The notes under the pieces: model-generated
Seen by the model: the letters and a program-made list of their open reading frames with translations, nothing else
What the model was told of the DNA's origin: nothing
The model's database searches: none
Translations under genes and position numbers: made by a program
DNA from: Nitrosomonas nitrosa
GTDB taxonomy: Bacteria; Pseudomonadota; Gammaproteobacteria; Burkholderiales; Nitrosomonadaceae
Assembly: GCF_003051105.1 (NCBI RefSeq)
Contig: NZ_QAOO01000012.1
Coordinates: 1-64,000, forward strand
Direction: 5' to 3'
DNA: 64,000 nucleotides
Part shown: positions 16,168 to 26,281 of the stretch, piece after piece
Layout: each line of letters begins with the position of its first letter
Position numbering within the stretch: the stretch's first letter is position 1

Positions 16168-18876
16168 TTACAGTGCCGGTTTGTCTATAGCCAATAAGTC
16201 ATAAATATTGACCCACTCTCCCTCCACTTTGAGCGCCAAGCCGGGATTGAAAACATAAGTTCCGCGCATGACGCGATAAAACAATTTGCGGTTATATTTG
16301 TCGTCTTTGTTGATTTCATTCTTTGACAGAATACTGGACAGATAGGTCCGTTGTTTACGCCTTTCCGGTAAGATGCTATAGGGAATATGTTGCACTGCAT
16401 CGATAAAATCCTGGCTGGAGAAACCGGTAGGCCGGTAAAAATATTTTTTCGTCATTACGCGGCAAGAGAGGGCAATCATTAGATTGAGCATGAAAAATTC
16501 CATGATGTGCTGGTCGAGTTTGATCAAATGGCCGTCGACCTGAATGCTCATGCTGGTGGGTTCGAGCTGCTCGTAGATATCAGCCAATTTCTTTTTGGCG
16601 TAGCTTTCGCTGTGAGCCGTTTGCGCTAGAGCGATTTGAAAAGCTGTTAAACCATTGCTGTCGACTTTTTCGGTATTGGCACCCAGTTCAACCAGCGCCT
16701 TGATCACCTCGGTATTGCCCATCCACGCAGCGACCATTAACGGTGTTTGATTGAAAATATTACGAAAATCCGGGCCATATTGATCAACCTGTTTGAGAAC
16801 GGCATCGGGTTTTTTAAAACTATAAGCGCTATAGTGCTTTTGTTGCAGTAGTTGTAAGCCTTTTTCGGGGTGCTGCGCGGCTTTGAACCCTGCTCTCTGC
16901 AGATTAATTATAATGTCCCGATCTTCATAAACCAAGCCATACTCGAGCAACAGCATCCTGGCGTTTTTGTCAGCATTGTCAAAGGCTTTCTGTTTTAGCT
17001 CAGCCAGCACGGGATGGGTGATGACCTGCCAGTTGGGTGTTTTTTGCTTGAGAATTTCATTGCGTATGCGCTCAGCCTGTTCCTGCTTGCCTTGAAGTTC
17101 GAGTTTATGTGCTTCCAGACGCCAGGCATCGAGACTGGATTGCTGGCTGGCAAGCTGCAGGCTTTCCTGAGCGTTGCGCAATCCCAACAAATCCAGCAAA
17201 GGCTGTTTGGGGTTACTTTCAATCCAGTATAGATTTTTGACCGCCCTTGTCAGTGCGACATACAGTGCATTGATATAAAACTTGTAGATTTCCAGCGATT
17301 TGTCGGTTTTGTCCTTGGCACGCGCATATTTAATGTCTTGATCTAGATCGGTTAAACTGACGCCCTTGCTGATTTCACGATAACGGCTTTCCTCCTGAGT
17401 CAGGAAGTTGTAGAGGATGATGTTTTCATATTCCAGTCCCTTGGCTTCTTGGATGGTAAATATCAACGGCGTGCTGAAATACTGTTGTGCAGCCGGTTTT
17501 TGCTCAGCCGTCATGACGATGATGGCGAACAGGGTAGAAGCTTTTGTTTTGCTATCCAGCTCCTTACGGACAGAAGCAGTATCCTGCAAAAACAGCACTT
17601 CACCCTGATTATGGCCATTACTCTCAACCAAGTAGTGACTTTCCTTGTCGATGGAACCAAAGCGCTGGCTCTTTATTTTTAAAATCTTGTTGGCAATATC
17701 CGTGACTTGCGGTGAATTACGGTAGTTGGTGTTCAGAATCCGGATCAGTTGGTCGGATGTCTGAATATCATCCTGCCGGTAAAACAAACTTTTTACTTTC
17801 GACCAGGAAAAGAAATTGGGATGAACGATCTGATTGGAGTCGCCGCACAAGATAAAATCCTGCGACTGTCTGAGCGATTTGATGATCAGATAGAGCTGAA
17901 TATTGGTCAAATCCTGCACTTCATCGACAACGATAAAATCGTAGCGTGGCTGGAGGAGCTGCAGGTATTGGTGGCTGACGATATTGCTGTCGTAAAGATG
18001 TTCTTTCTGGAGAAATGCTAGATATTTCTCAAAAGTGTCATAGACCAGTTCGCGTTCTTCAGCCAGAAAGATCGATTCCTTAACGCCCAGATTCAGATAG
18101 TCTTCACGGCTTAACCAGCTTTTATCGGTGGCAGGTCCCGTGATGACCCCGCGAAACTCCTCGAACAATTTGTGTGCATCCTTCAAAGGGCCTTGGCGAT
18201 AACGACCAAACCACTGCTGAAATGCCTGGAAAGTGACGGGCTTACCCTCCGGCACACGTATACTTTCCAGAAATTCCTGGAATGATAAAAAATCGATCTG
18301 CTGATCAGGATTATCGTAATGATGCGCGTAATACAAATCGCGTGAATTTTTAACCAGATAGGCCGATTGCGTGACATACAAGACATCGCCTACGGCTTGC
18401 TTCATTTTTTCCAGCGTCAGGGCAGTCTTGCCGCTGCCGGCCGAGCCGATCACAATGAGGGGCGGCTGCAAATCATAAATCGACTGTTGGCGGTCATCAA
18501 ATGAGATAATTTTATCCAATAAATTAAACGAGGTATGGCTAGGGTTCAGATAAACCAACCTTTTTTCGCCAGCCTCATCGGGTTTGGAGAGGGTGGGAAT
18601 TTTATCTTCATCAATATGGCTTACCTGGCGTAGAAACCGAGAATCCTGATAAGCGTGGTTTTTGATAAACTCGAGTATGAGTGCGTAATTTTCATCCTGA
18701 TAACGATAAATCGAGAACAGCAATCGATCGCGCTGATTCAACTTTGCGCGATACAAATTATCACCTACCTTTTTAACCTCGGCCGATTTAAAGTTATCAT
18801 CTTCTAGGTATTTATTTAGTTTGGCGAAACCTGGGATGGTGTGAGGGTTAAGTTCATTGTAGACAAGGATTTTCAT
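16168..18876 (-). CDS. RelE-like / superfamily 1 helicase / ankyrin fusion protein
   Basis: A 902-residue protein. Residues 1-85 resemble a RelE/ParE-type fold (YRAKLNQRDRLLFSI, ALILEFIKNHAY). Residues about 110-560 are a UvrD/Rep-like helicase core: Walker A GSAGSGKT 144-151, DEVQD 318-322, CGDSNQIVHP 344-353, NYRNSP 384-389, QEAKGLEYENIILY 476-489 and YVALTRA 539-545. Residues about 707-760 hold ankyrin-like repeats (TPLMVAAWMGNTEVIKALVE), followed by an unassigned C-terminal domain. It should be an ATP-driven nucleic-acid translocase. The accessory setting, next to toxin-antitoxin and restriction relics, suggests a defence or stress role, but that is inference. It stands alone, with an AT-rich upstream region. 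Confidence 0.8.
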   Translation of the reverse strand: MKILVYNELNPHTIPGFAKLNKYLEDDNFKSAEVKKVGDNLYRAKLNQRDRLLFSIYRYQDENYALILEFIKNHAYQDSRFLRQVSHIDEDKIPTLSKPDEAGEKRLVYLNPSHTSFNLLDKIISFDDRQQSIYDLQPPLIVIGSAGSGKTALTLEKMKQAVGDVLYVTQSAYLVKNSRDLYYAHHYDNPDQQIDFLSFQEFLESIRVPEGKPVTFQAFQQWFGRYRQGPLKDAHKLFEEFRGVITGPATDKSWLSREDYLNLGVKESIFLAEERELVYDTFEKYLAFLQKEHLYDSNIVSHQYLQLLQPRYDFIVVDEVQDLTNIQLYLIIKSLRQSQDFILCGDSNQIVHPNFFSWSKVKSLFYRQDDIQTSDQLIRILNTNYRNSPQVTDIANKILKIKSQRFGSIDKESHYLVESNGHNQGEVLFLQDTASVRKELDSKTKASTLFAIIVMTAEQKPAAQQYFSTPLIFTIQEAKGLEYENIILYNFLTQEESRYREISKGVSLTDLDQDIKYARAKDKTDKSLEIYKFYINALYVALTRAVKNLYWIESNPKQPLLDLLGLRNAQESLQLASQQSSLDAWRLEAHKLELQGKQEQAERIRNEILKQKTPNWQVITHPVLAELKQKAFDNADKNARMLLLEYGLVYEDRDIIINLQRAGFKAAQHPEKGLQLLQQKHYSAYSFKKPDAVLKQVDQYGPDFRNIFNQTPLMVAAWMGNTEVIKALVELGANTEKVDSNGLTAFQIALAQTAHSESYAKKKLADIYEQLEPTSMSIQVDGHLIKLDQHIMEFFMLNLMIALSCRVMTKKYFYRPTGFSSQDFIDAVQHIPYSILPERRKQRTYLSSILSKNEINKDDKYNRKLFYRVMRGTYVFNPGLALKVEGEWVNIYDLLAIDKPAL

Positions 18877-19129
18877 AGGATACGCTGGATGGCTGGTTAA
18901 AGCATGCTGATCAAATATGGACTTTGTTTTTACTATGGCAGAGATTCTTTTTGGAACTTGGAAAAAGATGCGAAACTGCCTGGAAGATATATCAATTAAT
19001 TAAGTGATATTTTACAAGAAAAACTCTACTATCCGAAAAATAGGCCATTACCCATAAAATAGCCAATGAGATTTTGTTTTTGGTTAACAAGAAACATTAG
19101 TCGCCCTTTTATTGAGCCAGGTTGATTCA

Positions 19130-20645
19130 TCAGGAGAGTTGTGCGATGCGCCAAACACTCGCGGCGATATTGGCAAGTGCCCGCTGCCTTGACTCGATCC
19201 GTTCCGGTGTCCAGTTCGCATTGTCCTCGGCTATTTTTTTGTCAAGGCAAACATGCTCGCCTGCAGAACGGGTTTTTTTATCCACAAACGACACATTTCC
19301 TATATCCCGATTCTTACCTGCTTCCAGCATAGTCATGTTGCCAAGTCGGTAGATGAATGATACCAGGTCGCTGTCGCGGAACGCTTCCTACCCTTCTACA
19401 GGGTTCTGGGGCAGGACGTGTTCGATCGTGTAGCTTGATGAATCGAAATCAACTTCCAACCCGCTCCATTGACGTTCCAATTTGCACAGGATGTAACGCA
19501 CCACCTTGTTGTTGCGTGTGGCGGTGGTCTTGATGCTCTTGTCGGCAAAGGCTGCTCTGAATCCATCATCGGTTAGATAGATCGGGCGCAAACCCTCCAG
19601 CACCTCAGATGCTCGTGTGATTTCAGCACGGGCAATCCGTAAGGCTACGGCGTGGTAAACCCGCTCCTGCTCTCCGGTGTGCTGCGCACCAATCACGTTG
19701 TAGCGGAACGCGAGTACTACTGTGGCGCTCAACAGGGACTCAAAATCAGCATCCTGATGGTTGCGCCGCGCTGCCATCAACATCGGAAATGGCTGACGAA
19801 CACTGAACATACGGAGCTCCTGCGCGCATTGCCGCCAGCGCGGCGGCCACTGCGATCCCTCAGGTTGTGTCAAGGCAAGATAGATATCGATGTCCTGATC
19901 CATATTCCGCAGTAACGAGAACACCTTTTCGCGAGCATCGATCCGGCTGTGGATCGTCTTGAACAACTCGGACTGTCTGGTAAAGCTCTCACGACTATTC
20001 CAGTGCATGCGCAGGAAATCGGGAAAGCTTTCACTGCCAAGCCGTCCCACCATGGCTTCCCAGTGTCTCTCCATGTCTTCGAGCTCATGGCTACCCTCAT
20101 TGTCACGTGCGAGCACCGAAAACAAATAATTCTTGAGGAGATCGGTTGCTGATAACCGGACGCCACGCGCGTTCAGCGTTTCAAAAACTTTGTAGGCGTT
20201 TAGTTCGTCCGCAACGGCGATGACCGTGAAAAACAGTTTGTCGCTCATCGCTTCAATAAATTGCGCGATGGCCATGCCTGGGTCCTGGGTCAGCGCTGGA
20301 TTTAACATAGTCCCGCAGCCGCCGCTCGAACCACTCGAAAGCCTTGCGCATTGCGTGGACCGAAGCCGGGAATCCCCGCTGCGGCAGATGGCCTTCCAGT
20401 GGCACCAGGTACCGCTGATAGTAGTCATCATTATTCCGGTTGAGCGACAGCTTTGATCGCGGCACTAAAGTCACTGGATCGAGGTAGCCGATGTAGCTCG
20501 CGCGAATCTGATCCATTCGCTGGCGGTTTCGCTCCGCATCCTTACCTTCGGCAACATAGCGCTTGAGCAATCGCAGGCCGCGCAACAGGTCGGCTACAGA
20601 CCAGATGAAGTTGGCGAGTTGTTGAAAGTTGGCTGAGATCATCAA
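19130..20645 (-). pseudogene. Chimeric hsdM-DUF262/DUF1524 gene with frameshift and amber stop
   Basis: From ATG 20645 the first 22 codons (SANFQQLANFIWSVADLLRG) match the N-terminus of type I restriction methylases (HsdM). Directly after, at about 20576, the sequence becomes the middle of a DUF262 (GmrSD-like) protein (LRLLKRYVAEGKDAERN, KLSLNRNNDDYYQRYL). A frameshift near 20310 moves it to the frame running 20431-19388 (AYKVFETLNARGVRLSATDL), which ends at an amber codon at 19388, just past the HNH-type SYTIEHVLPQNP motif. The frame then continues to 19130 with the rest of the DUF1524 domain (YRLGNMTMLEAGKN). The DGQQR part of DUF262 and nearly all of hsdM are deleted. No function is expected. 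Confidence 0.75.
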
Positions 20646-20715
20646 GTAAGATTATTTCTTTGCAAATGCCGACTTGATTCCGTTCGGCAAATGGAATAGC
20701 GAACTATAACGCAAT

Positions 20716-23700
20716 TTAACGCTCGGCCAATACCACATCAACTATTTGAACCTCACTATCCCGTCTAAATTGTAATATCGTTTTCTCCCCCACCTTGAGT
20801 GTCCGCAAAATATTGGCATACGATGCCAAATCAGTGATGGGTTGTCCGGCTAGTTGAATCAGAATATCGCCAGGTTGTAACTGCGCTTGTTGTGCTGGGG
20901 AATCAGGAAGCACGCTATCGACACGCACGCCTTCGCCTTGGTAGGAGAAATCCGGTACCGTGCCGAGACTGACTTTGCGTTTATCTTTTGCTTGTGTTGT
21001 TTCAGGCGACCCGTTTTGGGTATCAAGTGTGACGGTCAGCGGCTCCAGGCGATTGGCGAGATATTCGGCCGCTTCCTTGAGGATGGCGGCTACTTTGACC
21101 AACCCAGCAGGGTCGATTTTATCGGCGGTATCGCCTGGCGCGTGATAGTCTTCGTGCGCGCTGCCAAAAAACTGGACGGCGGGCACGCCTGCTTGAATGA
21201 AGGCGGCCTGGTCGCTGGAGCCGAAATCATCCTGTACGGCGTTGACGGCAACTCCGGTGACAAAGCCTGCGCCACGAAATACATGGACCAGTTCTCGCGC
21301 CGTGCCGGTACCGAATAGCGTAACCGGGTTATTGCCTAGCCGCCCTACCGTATCCAGATTGAGCATGGCGATGATTTTTTCTGCTGGATAGCGAGGGCTG
21401 TTGTCAATGTAGTGCTTAGAGCCGAGTAGATTAGCTTCTTCACCGGTGAAGGCGACAAATATGATGGTGCGCTGTGGTTGCCATTTGGGAGCGATCTGCC
21501 GTGCCAATTCCAGCATGACGGCAACACCGCTGGCGTTGTCATCCGCGCCGTAATGGATTTTTCCCTGATGGGCTGCGCGCACATCTGGCCAGCCCAGGCC
21601 CAGGTGGTCGTAATGCGCACCAATCACCAAACTTTGTCCTGCTAACTCAGGATGGGTGCCTGGCAAAATTCCGATCACATTGCGCAGAGTGATTTTTCCC
21701 TTTGGTGCGCCCACATCCTGTTGCCATACTTGGAAGTAGCTGTCGCCATCGCCACCGGGCATCAGTCCTGCCTGCTGAAAGTGTTGTGCGATGTACTCGG
21801 CCGCCGCATCCAATTCCGGGGTGCCCAATTCGCGTCCTTTAAACGCTTCACTGGCGAGCTGGGCGATGTCTGCAAGCATGCGGTTTTCTGAAAACAAGGG
21901 GGGCAATTCCGCCAGTGCACGCCGGGGCGTTAAGGTGCCAATATGGTTAGAGGTATATGATTCATCGTCTTTTTGCTTGATCGGCTGTGTTAAGGGCGAT
22001 TGGGTGACCGGCCATTGCCCTTTGTTGACATTGGTCAGCTCATCGCCCTCAAAGGCCAGGTAGCTGTATTTACGATAATGCGGCAGTTTTCGGGCGAGCT
22101 CCGCAATGGCTTTAGGGTGATCCGACGCCACCCATAACAGGGTTGCGTCTGGATGGGTCGGCTGCCTGGCTGTCAGCACAATGGCGTGTTTGGTTTGTTG
22201 GTAGTGTTGTTGATCCAATTGCAGCTCACCCGCACGGTGAATCACGCCATGTTCAGACAAAGCGTTGAATAGCGCGTTGCTGAATTTATTCTGCCAGCCC
22301 ATGATCCATACGGTTCGATCTTTGGGCAGCGCTTGTATCTGGTCATCCTGCACGACTTCCAGCAAGCCGGTTTGAGTTTTTTGCCAATTGGCTGCGAGTG
22401 ACTGGTAGGCTTGCAGCACTTCTTTAGTTGCATTGGCTGGCAGCACCAGCAAAGGTTTCTCCGCACCGAAACCTTGTGACAAGGCAGAAGGGATTTCGCG
22501 GCTATCCAGGCGACGGAACACATCGAATTGGGGATCAACGTCGATGCGGACTGGTCGTGCGTGAAAATCCATTTCGATTAGATTGGTTGGCTGATCAATG
22601 GTAATTTTAGTCTGATAAGCCTGTGCTTCACCTTCCAAATGCACAGCCAGTGGCACATTGAGTTGATAGGGTGTGCCCTGTTGATTTTGCTTGATGACTG
22701 CCTTGAGTTTAAATCCTTGCGTCGTGCGTTCCGCCCACGCATCCTGCAGCAAGAGATTCGGTGCGCCAGTGCGGTATACCCATTGCTCAAAGAATGGAGA
22801 AAAATCCATCTCCGTCAGTGTGCTGAAGGTCGCTCGTAAATCCTCGAAAGTGGCTTGCTTAAATTTGAACTGTTTGTAAAAAGTACGTAATACCCGGATA
22901 AACGCCTCATCTCCCAGCTCTTGCCGTAACATATGAAAAAACATCATGGTTTTACCATAACCTACCGCTTCCGAGCTGGAGCTGTGGCGTGAGGTGAAGC
23001 GGGCGATGGGGAAGTCTTTTTCTTTGCTGACGAAATCCGCATATTTTTGCAGCACATCACGGCGGTATTCCTCGCCTTTGCCGTTTTGCTCGCTGACCAG
23101 ATGATCGGCAAGATAAGCGGTCAACCCTTCCGACCAGTTTCCTTTGCTGTAGTCGACAAAAACGCCATTACCCCAGTAATTATGCAAAATTTCATGCGGG
23201 TAAGAAGAATGCAGGATGAAAGGAAAGCGCACCACCTTCGGACCCAGTAAGGTAAATGAAGGCATCCCGTAGCCGGTTTCCCAGAAATTCTCGACCAAGG
23301 CGAATTTCGAGTAGGGGTAAGGTCCGATCAGTTTGTTATACATCGCAATGTATTGTCCGGTGGTATCCAGATATTTCTGAGCCAAGGCATCATCCGCACT
23401 GCGTAAATAGACATAGGCCTCTACCGCGCCCGCTGACTGCTGGTACCGTTGATAGCGCCCGGCTACGAGATAGATATCGTCTTGCGGCTGTTTCTCTTCC
23501 CAGATGACATGCTGGGTTGTTTCTGATTTTTGTTCGTTGACCAAGGTACCCTGGCTGACCACATCCCAACCGGCAGGAATCTGAATATTCAAGTTGAATG
23601 ACACCATGTCGTCCTCGAACTGAGGGTACCAGGCGGTGGAGCTGGCCAGAAAAACCCCTTCGCTCGTGATGAGCCCGGGCGTATAACTGAAGCTACGTGC

Positions 23701-24099
23701 ATATTCCAGACCGGGGCCTTGCACTGCATGGTTGATTTTGCCGCTGAACGCAAGTGAGAACGACTCCTGTTGCGGTGACAAGGTCAAGGTGTACAGTTTC
23801 AATGGAACAGGTCGGGCAGATAACGCAGCGTTATCTTTCTGTGAGGCAATACGCGCGCCTTTGACTGCCGTAATCGTCAAATCCGCATGCAAGCTGAAAT
23901 GCAGCTCGCTGGCTGTCGATTGATTGCGATAGCGTTCTGGAACGCGTATTTGGTCTATAACTTGTATTTCCGAGGTATCCGGTGAGAGCGTGATTTCCAT
24001 CTGATGATGAAAGGTCTGATCGCTGGCTGACGCCAGGCTATAGAGCATACAATAGAGGATGAAGCACGCTATGGTATAAAATTTGATTGATTTTTTCAT
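20716..24099 (-). CDS. Secreted M1-M28-PDZ fusion peptidase
   Basis: An 1127-residue exported protein with a signal peptide at 1-26 ([18 protein letters not shown]). Residues about 30-450 form an M1-type aminopeptidase with HEILH at 302-306 and the third zinc ligand E324 (NWSEGLTAY); the usual GxMEN exopeptidase motif is not evident. Residues about 735-1015 form an M28 aminopeptidase with its zinc set: H829 (GAHYDHLG), D853 (GADDNASG), E887/E888 (TGEEANLLG), D916 (NLDTVG) and H986 (EDYHAPGD). Residues 1045-1120 are a PDZ domain. Two metallopeptidases in one chain suggest sequential trimming of peptides in the periplasm or outside the cell. It is divergent from a TolB-like gene. Confidence 0.85.
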   Translation of the reverse strand: MKKSIKFYTIACFILYCMLYSLASASDQTFHHQMEITLSPDTSEIQVIDQIRVPERYRNQSTASELHFSLHADLTITAVKGARIASQKDNAALSARPVPLKLYTLTLSPQQESFSLAFSGKINHAVQGPGLEYARSFSYTPGLITSEGVFLASSTAWYPQFEDDMVSFNLNIQIPAGWDVVSQGTLVNEQKSETTQHVIWEEKQPQDDIYLVAGRYQRYQQSAGAVEAYVYLRSADDALAQKYLDTTGQYIAMYNKLIGPYPYSKFALVENFWETGYGMPSFTLLGPKVVRFPFILHSSYPHEILHNYWGNGVFVDYSKGNWSEGLTAYLADHLVSEQNGKGEEYRRDVLQKYADFVSKEKDFPIARFTSRHSSSSEAVGYGKTMMFFHMLRQELGDEAFIRVLRTFYKQFKFKQATFEDLRATFSTLTEMDFSPFFEQWVYRTGAPNLLLQDAWAERTTQGFKLKAVIKQNQQGTPYQLNVPLAVHLEGEAQAYQTKITIDQPTNLIEMDFHARPVRIDVDPQFDVFRRLDSREIPSALSQGFGAEKPLLVLPANATKEVLQAYQSLAANWQKTQTGLLEVVQDDQIQALPKDRTVWIMGWQNKFSNALFNALSEHGVIHRAGELQLDQQHYQQTKHAIVLTARQPTHPDATLLWVASDHPKAIAELARKLPHYRKYSYLAFEGDELTNVNKGQWPVTQSPLTQPIKQKDDESYTSNHIGTLTPRRALAELPPLFSENRMLADIAQLASEAFKGRELGTPELDAAAEYIAQHFQQAGLMPGGDGDSYFQVWQQDVGAPKGKITLRNVIGILPGTHPELAGQSLVIGAHYDHLGLGWPDVRAAHQGKIHYGADDNASGVAVMLELARQIAPKWQPQRTIIFVAFTGEEANLLGSKHYIDNSPRYPAEKIIAMLNLDTVGRLGNNPVTLFGTGTARELVHVFRGAGFVTGVAVNAVQDDFGSSDQAAFIQAGVPAVQFFGSAHEDYHAPGDTADKIDPAGLVKVAAILKEAAEYLANRLEPLTVTLDTQNGSPETTQAKDKRKVSLGTVPDFSYQGEGVRVDSVLPDSPAQQAQLQPGDILIQLAGQPITDLASYANILRTLKVGEKTILQFRRDSEVQIVDVVLAER

Positions 24100-24259
24100 G
24101 CTTTTAATTATTGGAAGTTGTTTGATTAACTTATTCTGACCGATCTTCGCGCGATTACAAAACCGATTTACAAAACCACTGCAAATGACAGGTTTGTTTA
24201 CTTTTTTTTAAAAGCTATGTTTAAATGATTTTTATTTAGTAACGAGGCTTAAAAGTCAC

Positions 24260-25366
24260 ATGAAAAATTTTACACAACTACCTTTTATGGGTTTCCCATT
24301 GCTCAGCAAGAAACTATTGGCAGCAGCTTGTTTATTGACCGTCACTCATGCAGGCGCAGCAGAGTTTATTACCGAGGTTACTCAACTTTCAGATAAAGAA
24401 ATCAGGGTCGGTGAAGCCTATTACCGTGCTGATATGCAGTGGATGGTTTATCAAGCGGAAGTGACCGGAGACAATCCTTTTTATCAGATTTTCCTGAAGA
24501 ATCTAAGCAACGGAAAGGTGCAACAAGTATCGCCGGGCATCGGCAAAACGACTTGCTCATGGGTCCATCCTTCCCAAGAGAAAGTGCTGTTTTCCTCGAC
24601 ACACGAAGATCCCGACGCTAAAGCCAAAATGATTGCTGAGATCGAACGGAGGAAATCCGGTGAGCGGAAACCTTACGCTTGGGACTATGATGAGTTCTAT
24701 GAAATCTACGAAGCTGATTTTACAGGCGGAAAGATCAAGAATCTGACTAATACGCTGGGCTATGATGCGGAAGCTTCCTGGTCGCCTGACGGCAAGTTGA
24801 TTGCGTTTGCTTCTAATCGCAGGGCTTATACCGAAACATTGTCCGAGGAGGAAGCCGCCCTTTTCAAAAAAGACCCTTCCTCTATGATCGATATCTATAT
24901 CATGAACGCCGATGGTACCAACGTAAAAAGACTGACCCATACCAATAGCTATGATGGCGGCCCCTTCTTCAGCCCGGATGGAAAGCGTATCGTCTGGCGA
25001 CGTTTCTCGGATAATGGCCGAGAAGCCGAAATATTTACCATGAATATCGATGGCTCGGACCAAAAACAAATTACCCGTCTCAACATGATGTCCTGGGCGC
25101 CTTTTTATCATCCCTCAAATAAATACATCATTTTTTCGACCAACGTTCATGGGCACCGGAATTTCGAACTTTACATCGTCGATGTCGATGGCGAAAAGGA
25201 ACCCGTGCGGGTGACAGATATGGATGGGTTCGATGGACTACCTGTTTTTACCCCTGATGGCAAATATATTACTTGGACCAGTGATCGTACCCCTGAGAAA
25301 AAAGGGCATCTATTCCATGGGAAATGGAATCATAAAAAAGCGTTAGAACGTCTTGCAGTGAAATAA
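24260..25366 (+). CDS. Exported TolB-like (PD40) beta-propeller protein
   Basis: A 368-residue protein with an N-terminal signal region (LLAAACLLTVTHAGAAE). It has repeated PD40/WD40-like blades: ASWSPDGKLIAFASNR, GPFFSPDGKRIVWRRFSD and PVFTPDGKYITWTSDR, as in the propeller of TolB and the N-terminal domain of prolyl oligopeptidases. No catalytic domain follows, so it is a binding protein rather than a peptidase. It shares a 160-base AT-rich divergent promoter region with the M1-M28 peptidase, which hints at joint regulation. The partner or ligand is unknown. Confidence 0.75.
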   Translation: MKNFTQLPFMGFPLLSKKLLAAACLLTVTHAGAAEFITEVTQLSDKEIRVGEAYYRADMQWMVYQAEVTGDNPFYQIFLKNLSNGKVQQVSPGIGKTTCSWVHPSQEKVLFSSTHEDPDAKAKMIAEIERRKSGERKPYAWDYDEFYEIYEADFTGGKIKNLTNTLGYDAEASWSPDGKLIAFASNRRAYTETLSEEEAALFKKDPSSMIDIYIMNADGTNVKRLTHTNSYDGGPFFSPDGKRIVWRRFSDNGREAEIFTMNIDGSDQKQITRLNMMSWAPFYHPSNKYIIFSTNVHGHRNFELYIVDVDGEKEPVRVTDMDGFDGLPVFTPDGKYITWTSDRTPEKKGHLFHGKWNHKKALERLAVK

Positions 25367-25405
25367 GTAAATTAACTCAAGGGTAAGGAAAGGGCAACAG
25401 GGCTA

Positions 25406-25450
25406 AGGAGGCTGTCCGAGAATAGACTGATCTACTGCGGACAGCCTCCT
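25406..25450. repeat. Short palindromic copy of the GAGGCTGTCCG repeat
   Basis: A perfect 13-base inverted repeat, AGGAGGCTGTCCG (25406-25418) and CGGACAGCCTCCT (25438-25450), around a 19-base centre. The arms match the ends of the 155-base element at 38357-38511, and the centre (CTGATCTACTGC) matches its left interior, so this looks like an internal-deletion derivative. It sits 40 bases after the propeller gene and could also stop transcription, though no T run follows. Confidence 0.75.
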
Positions 25451-25490
25451 AGTGCTGGAGTGTATCCTGTTGACACCTTTCCTTTTACGA

Positions 25491-25655
25491 CTAATTACTA
25501 TCAGCATTCTCAGGTTGGCTATGACGACCTTCAGGAACTTCGCCTTCATGGGTTAGACCATATGTCGAAGGATCTGGGCTTTCGGGTGCTGACGGTTTGC
25601 CGCAGGCGGCGAGGCTTAACAGTAAAAAAATTGCAAAAATGGGTAACATTTTCAT
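25491..25655 (-). CDS. Small lipoprotein, 54 residues
   Basis: A minus-strand frame with ATG at 25655 behind AAGGAG and stop TAG at 25491-25493. The peptide begins MKMLPIFAIFLLLSLAACGK, a standard lipoprotein signal with Cys18, followed by a short polar mature part rich in Pro, Ser, Glu and His. Function unknown. Its signal region resembles that of the lipoprotein at 35832-36050 (LAGCGKPS). The opposite strand is also open across this stretch but has no ribosome site or protein-like character. Confidence 0.65.
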   Translation of the reverse strand: MKMLPIFAIFLLLSLAACGKPSAPESPDPSTYGLTHEGEVPEGRHSQPENADSN

Positions 25656-26139
25656 ATGAGGTAAACTCCTTCAATTAAATAAAAATATAGTATTTTGTGT
25701 GTCTTTCACAATTAGTGACATGTTGATAGTTGGAATGATCACATCCGCCAAATTAATGTAGTTTGGGGAATCTAAAAGATATCAAATTATTACAGGAGGG
25801 ATTGATATCTTTTTGGAACCAACGTGTCTGCTGCCCATTGCTTAAGCATACTTATTTCGAGTCGAATTACTCGCCAATCAAATCACTCGAAGGTGCCAAT
25901 AACATCAACTTAAGAAGTTTGCTGAAAGGCTCATGACATCAAGGAAAATCTGTCCGATTGGAAGTGGGCCGTTCAAACTTGAGATAAGCGTCTGCCTATC
26001 CTTCTAGTTTGCCGTACCACTAAACTTACTATACGCTTCAAAATTGGATCCGTATAGGAATAGATTCCCATCTTTTGAAAAGAATGGAACAAATGGGGTT
26101 TGGTAGCTGGATTCAATCAAGCTTCCGATTTTAGCCTAA
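25656..26139. other. Gene-poor stretch with a possible relic
   Basis: No intact gene. It contains the promoter region of the small lipoprotein, then unassigned sequence. On the minus strand 26135-26004 is open for 43 codons and reads like a protein end (ESSYQTPFVPFFSKDGNLFL, then a short tail), with no start and a stop just upstream next to the repeat at 26140. It may be the end of a gene cut off by the repeat. Confidence 0.35.
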
Positions 26140-26281
26140 GAGGTTGTCTGAAAATAGTTTGGATCTACTCCGGACGAACCTGCCAGGCTGGATTTTTCGA
26201 TCCTTTTCGTAAGGTAGAGCCGCTATTCGCCTCAAATGATCAAAAAATCTAGCTCCGCCAACTCACGCTTGCGTATCGAGG
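26140..26281. repeat. Diverged copy of the 155-base palindromic element
   Basis: The left end GAGGTTGTCTGA corresponds to the GAGGCTGTCCGAG end of the element at 38357. The interior matches closely, including CAGGCTGGATTTTTCGAT and GCCTCAAATGATCAAAAAAT, which form an internal inverted repeat. The right terminal repeat is missing or lost. The copy runs into the 3' end of the next gene, whose stop codon (26263-26265) lies inside it. Confidence 0.65.

Noticed and set aside
24557-25111. 184-codon open frame antisense to the TolB-like propeller gene
   Set aside because: The plus-strand frame has a signal peptide and PD40 repeats across the same stretch; the antisense frame has no recognisable motif.
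25460-25678. 72-codon plus-strand frame
   Set aside because: Opposite the small lipoprotein, which has a lipobox and ribosome site; the plus frame has neither.
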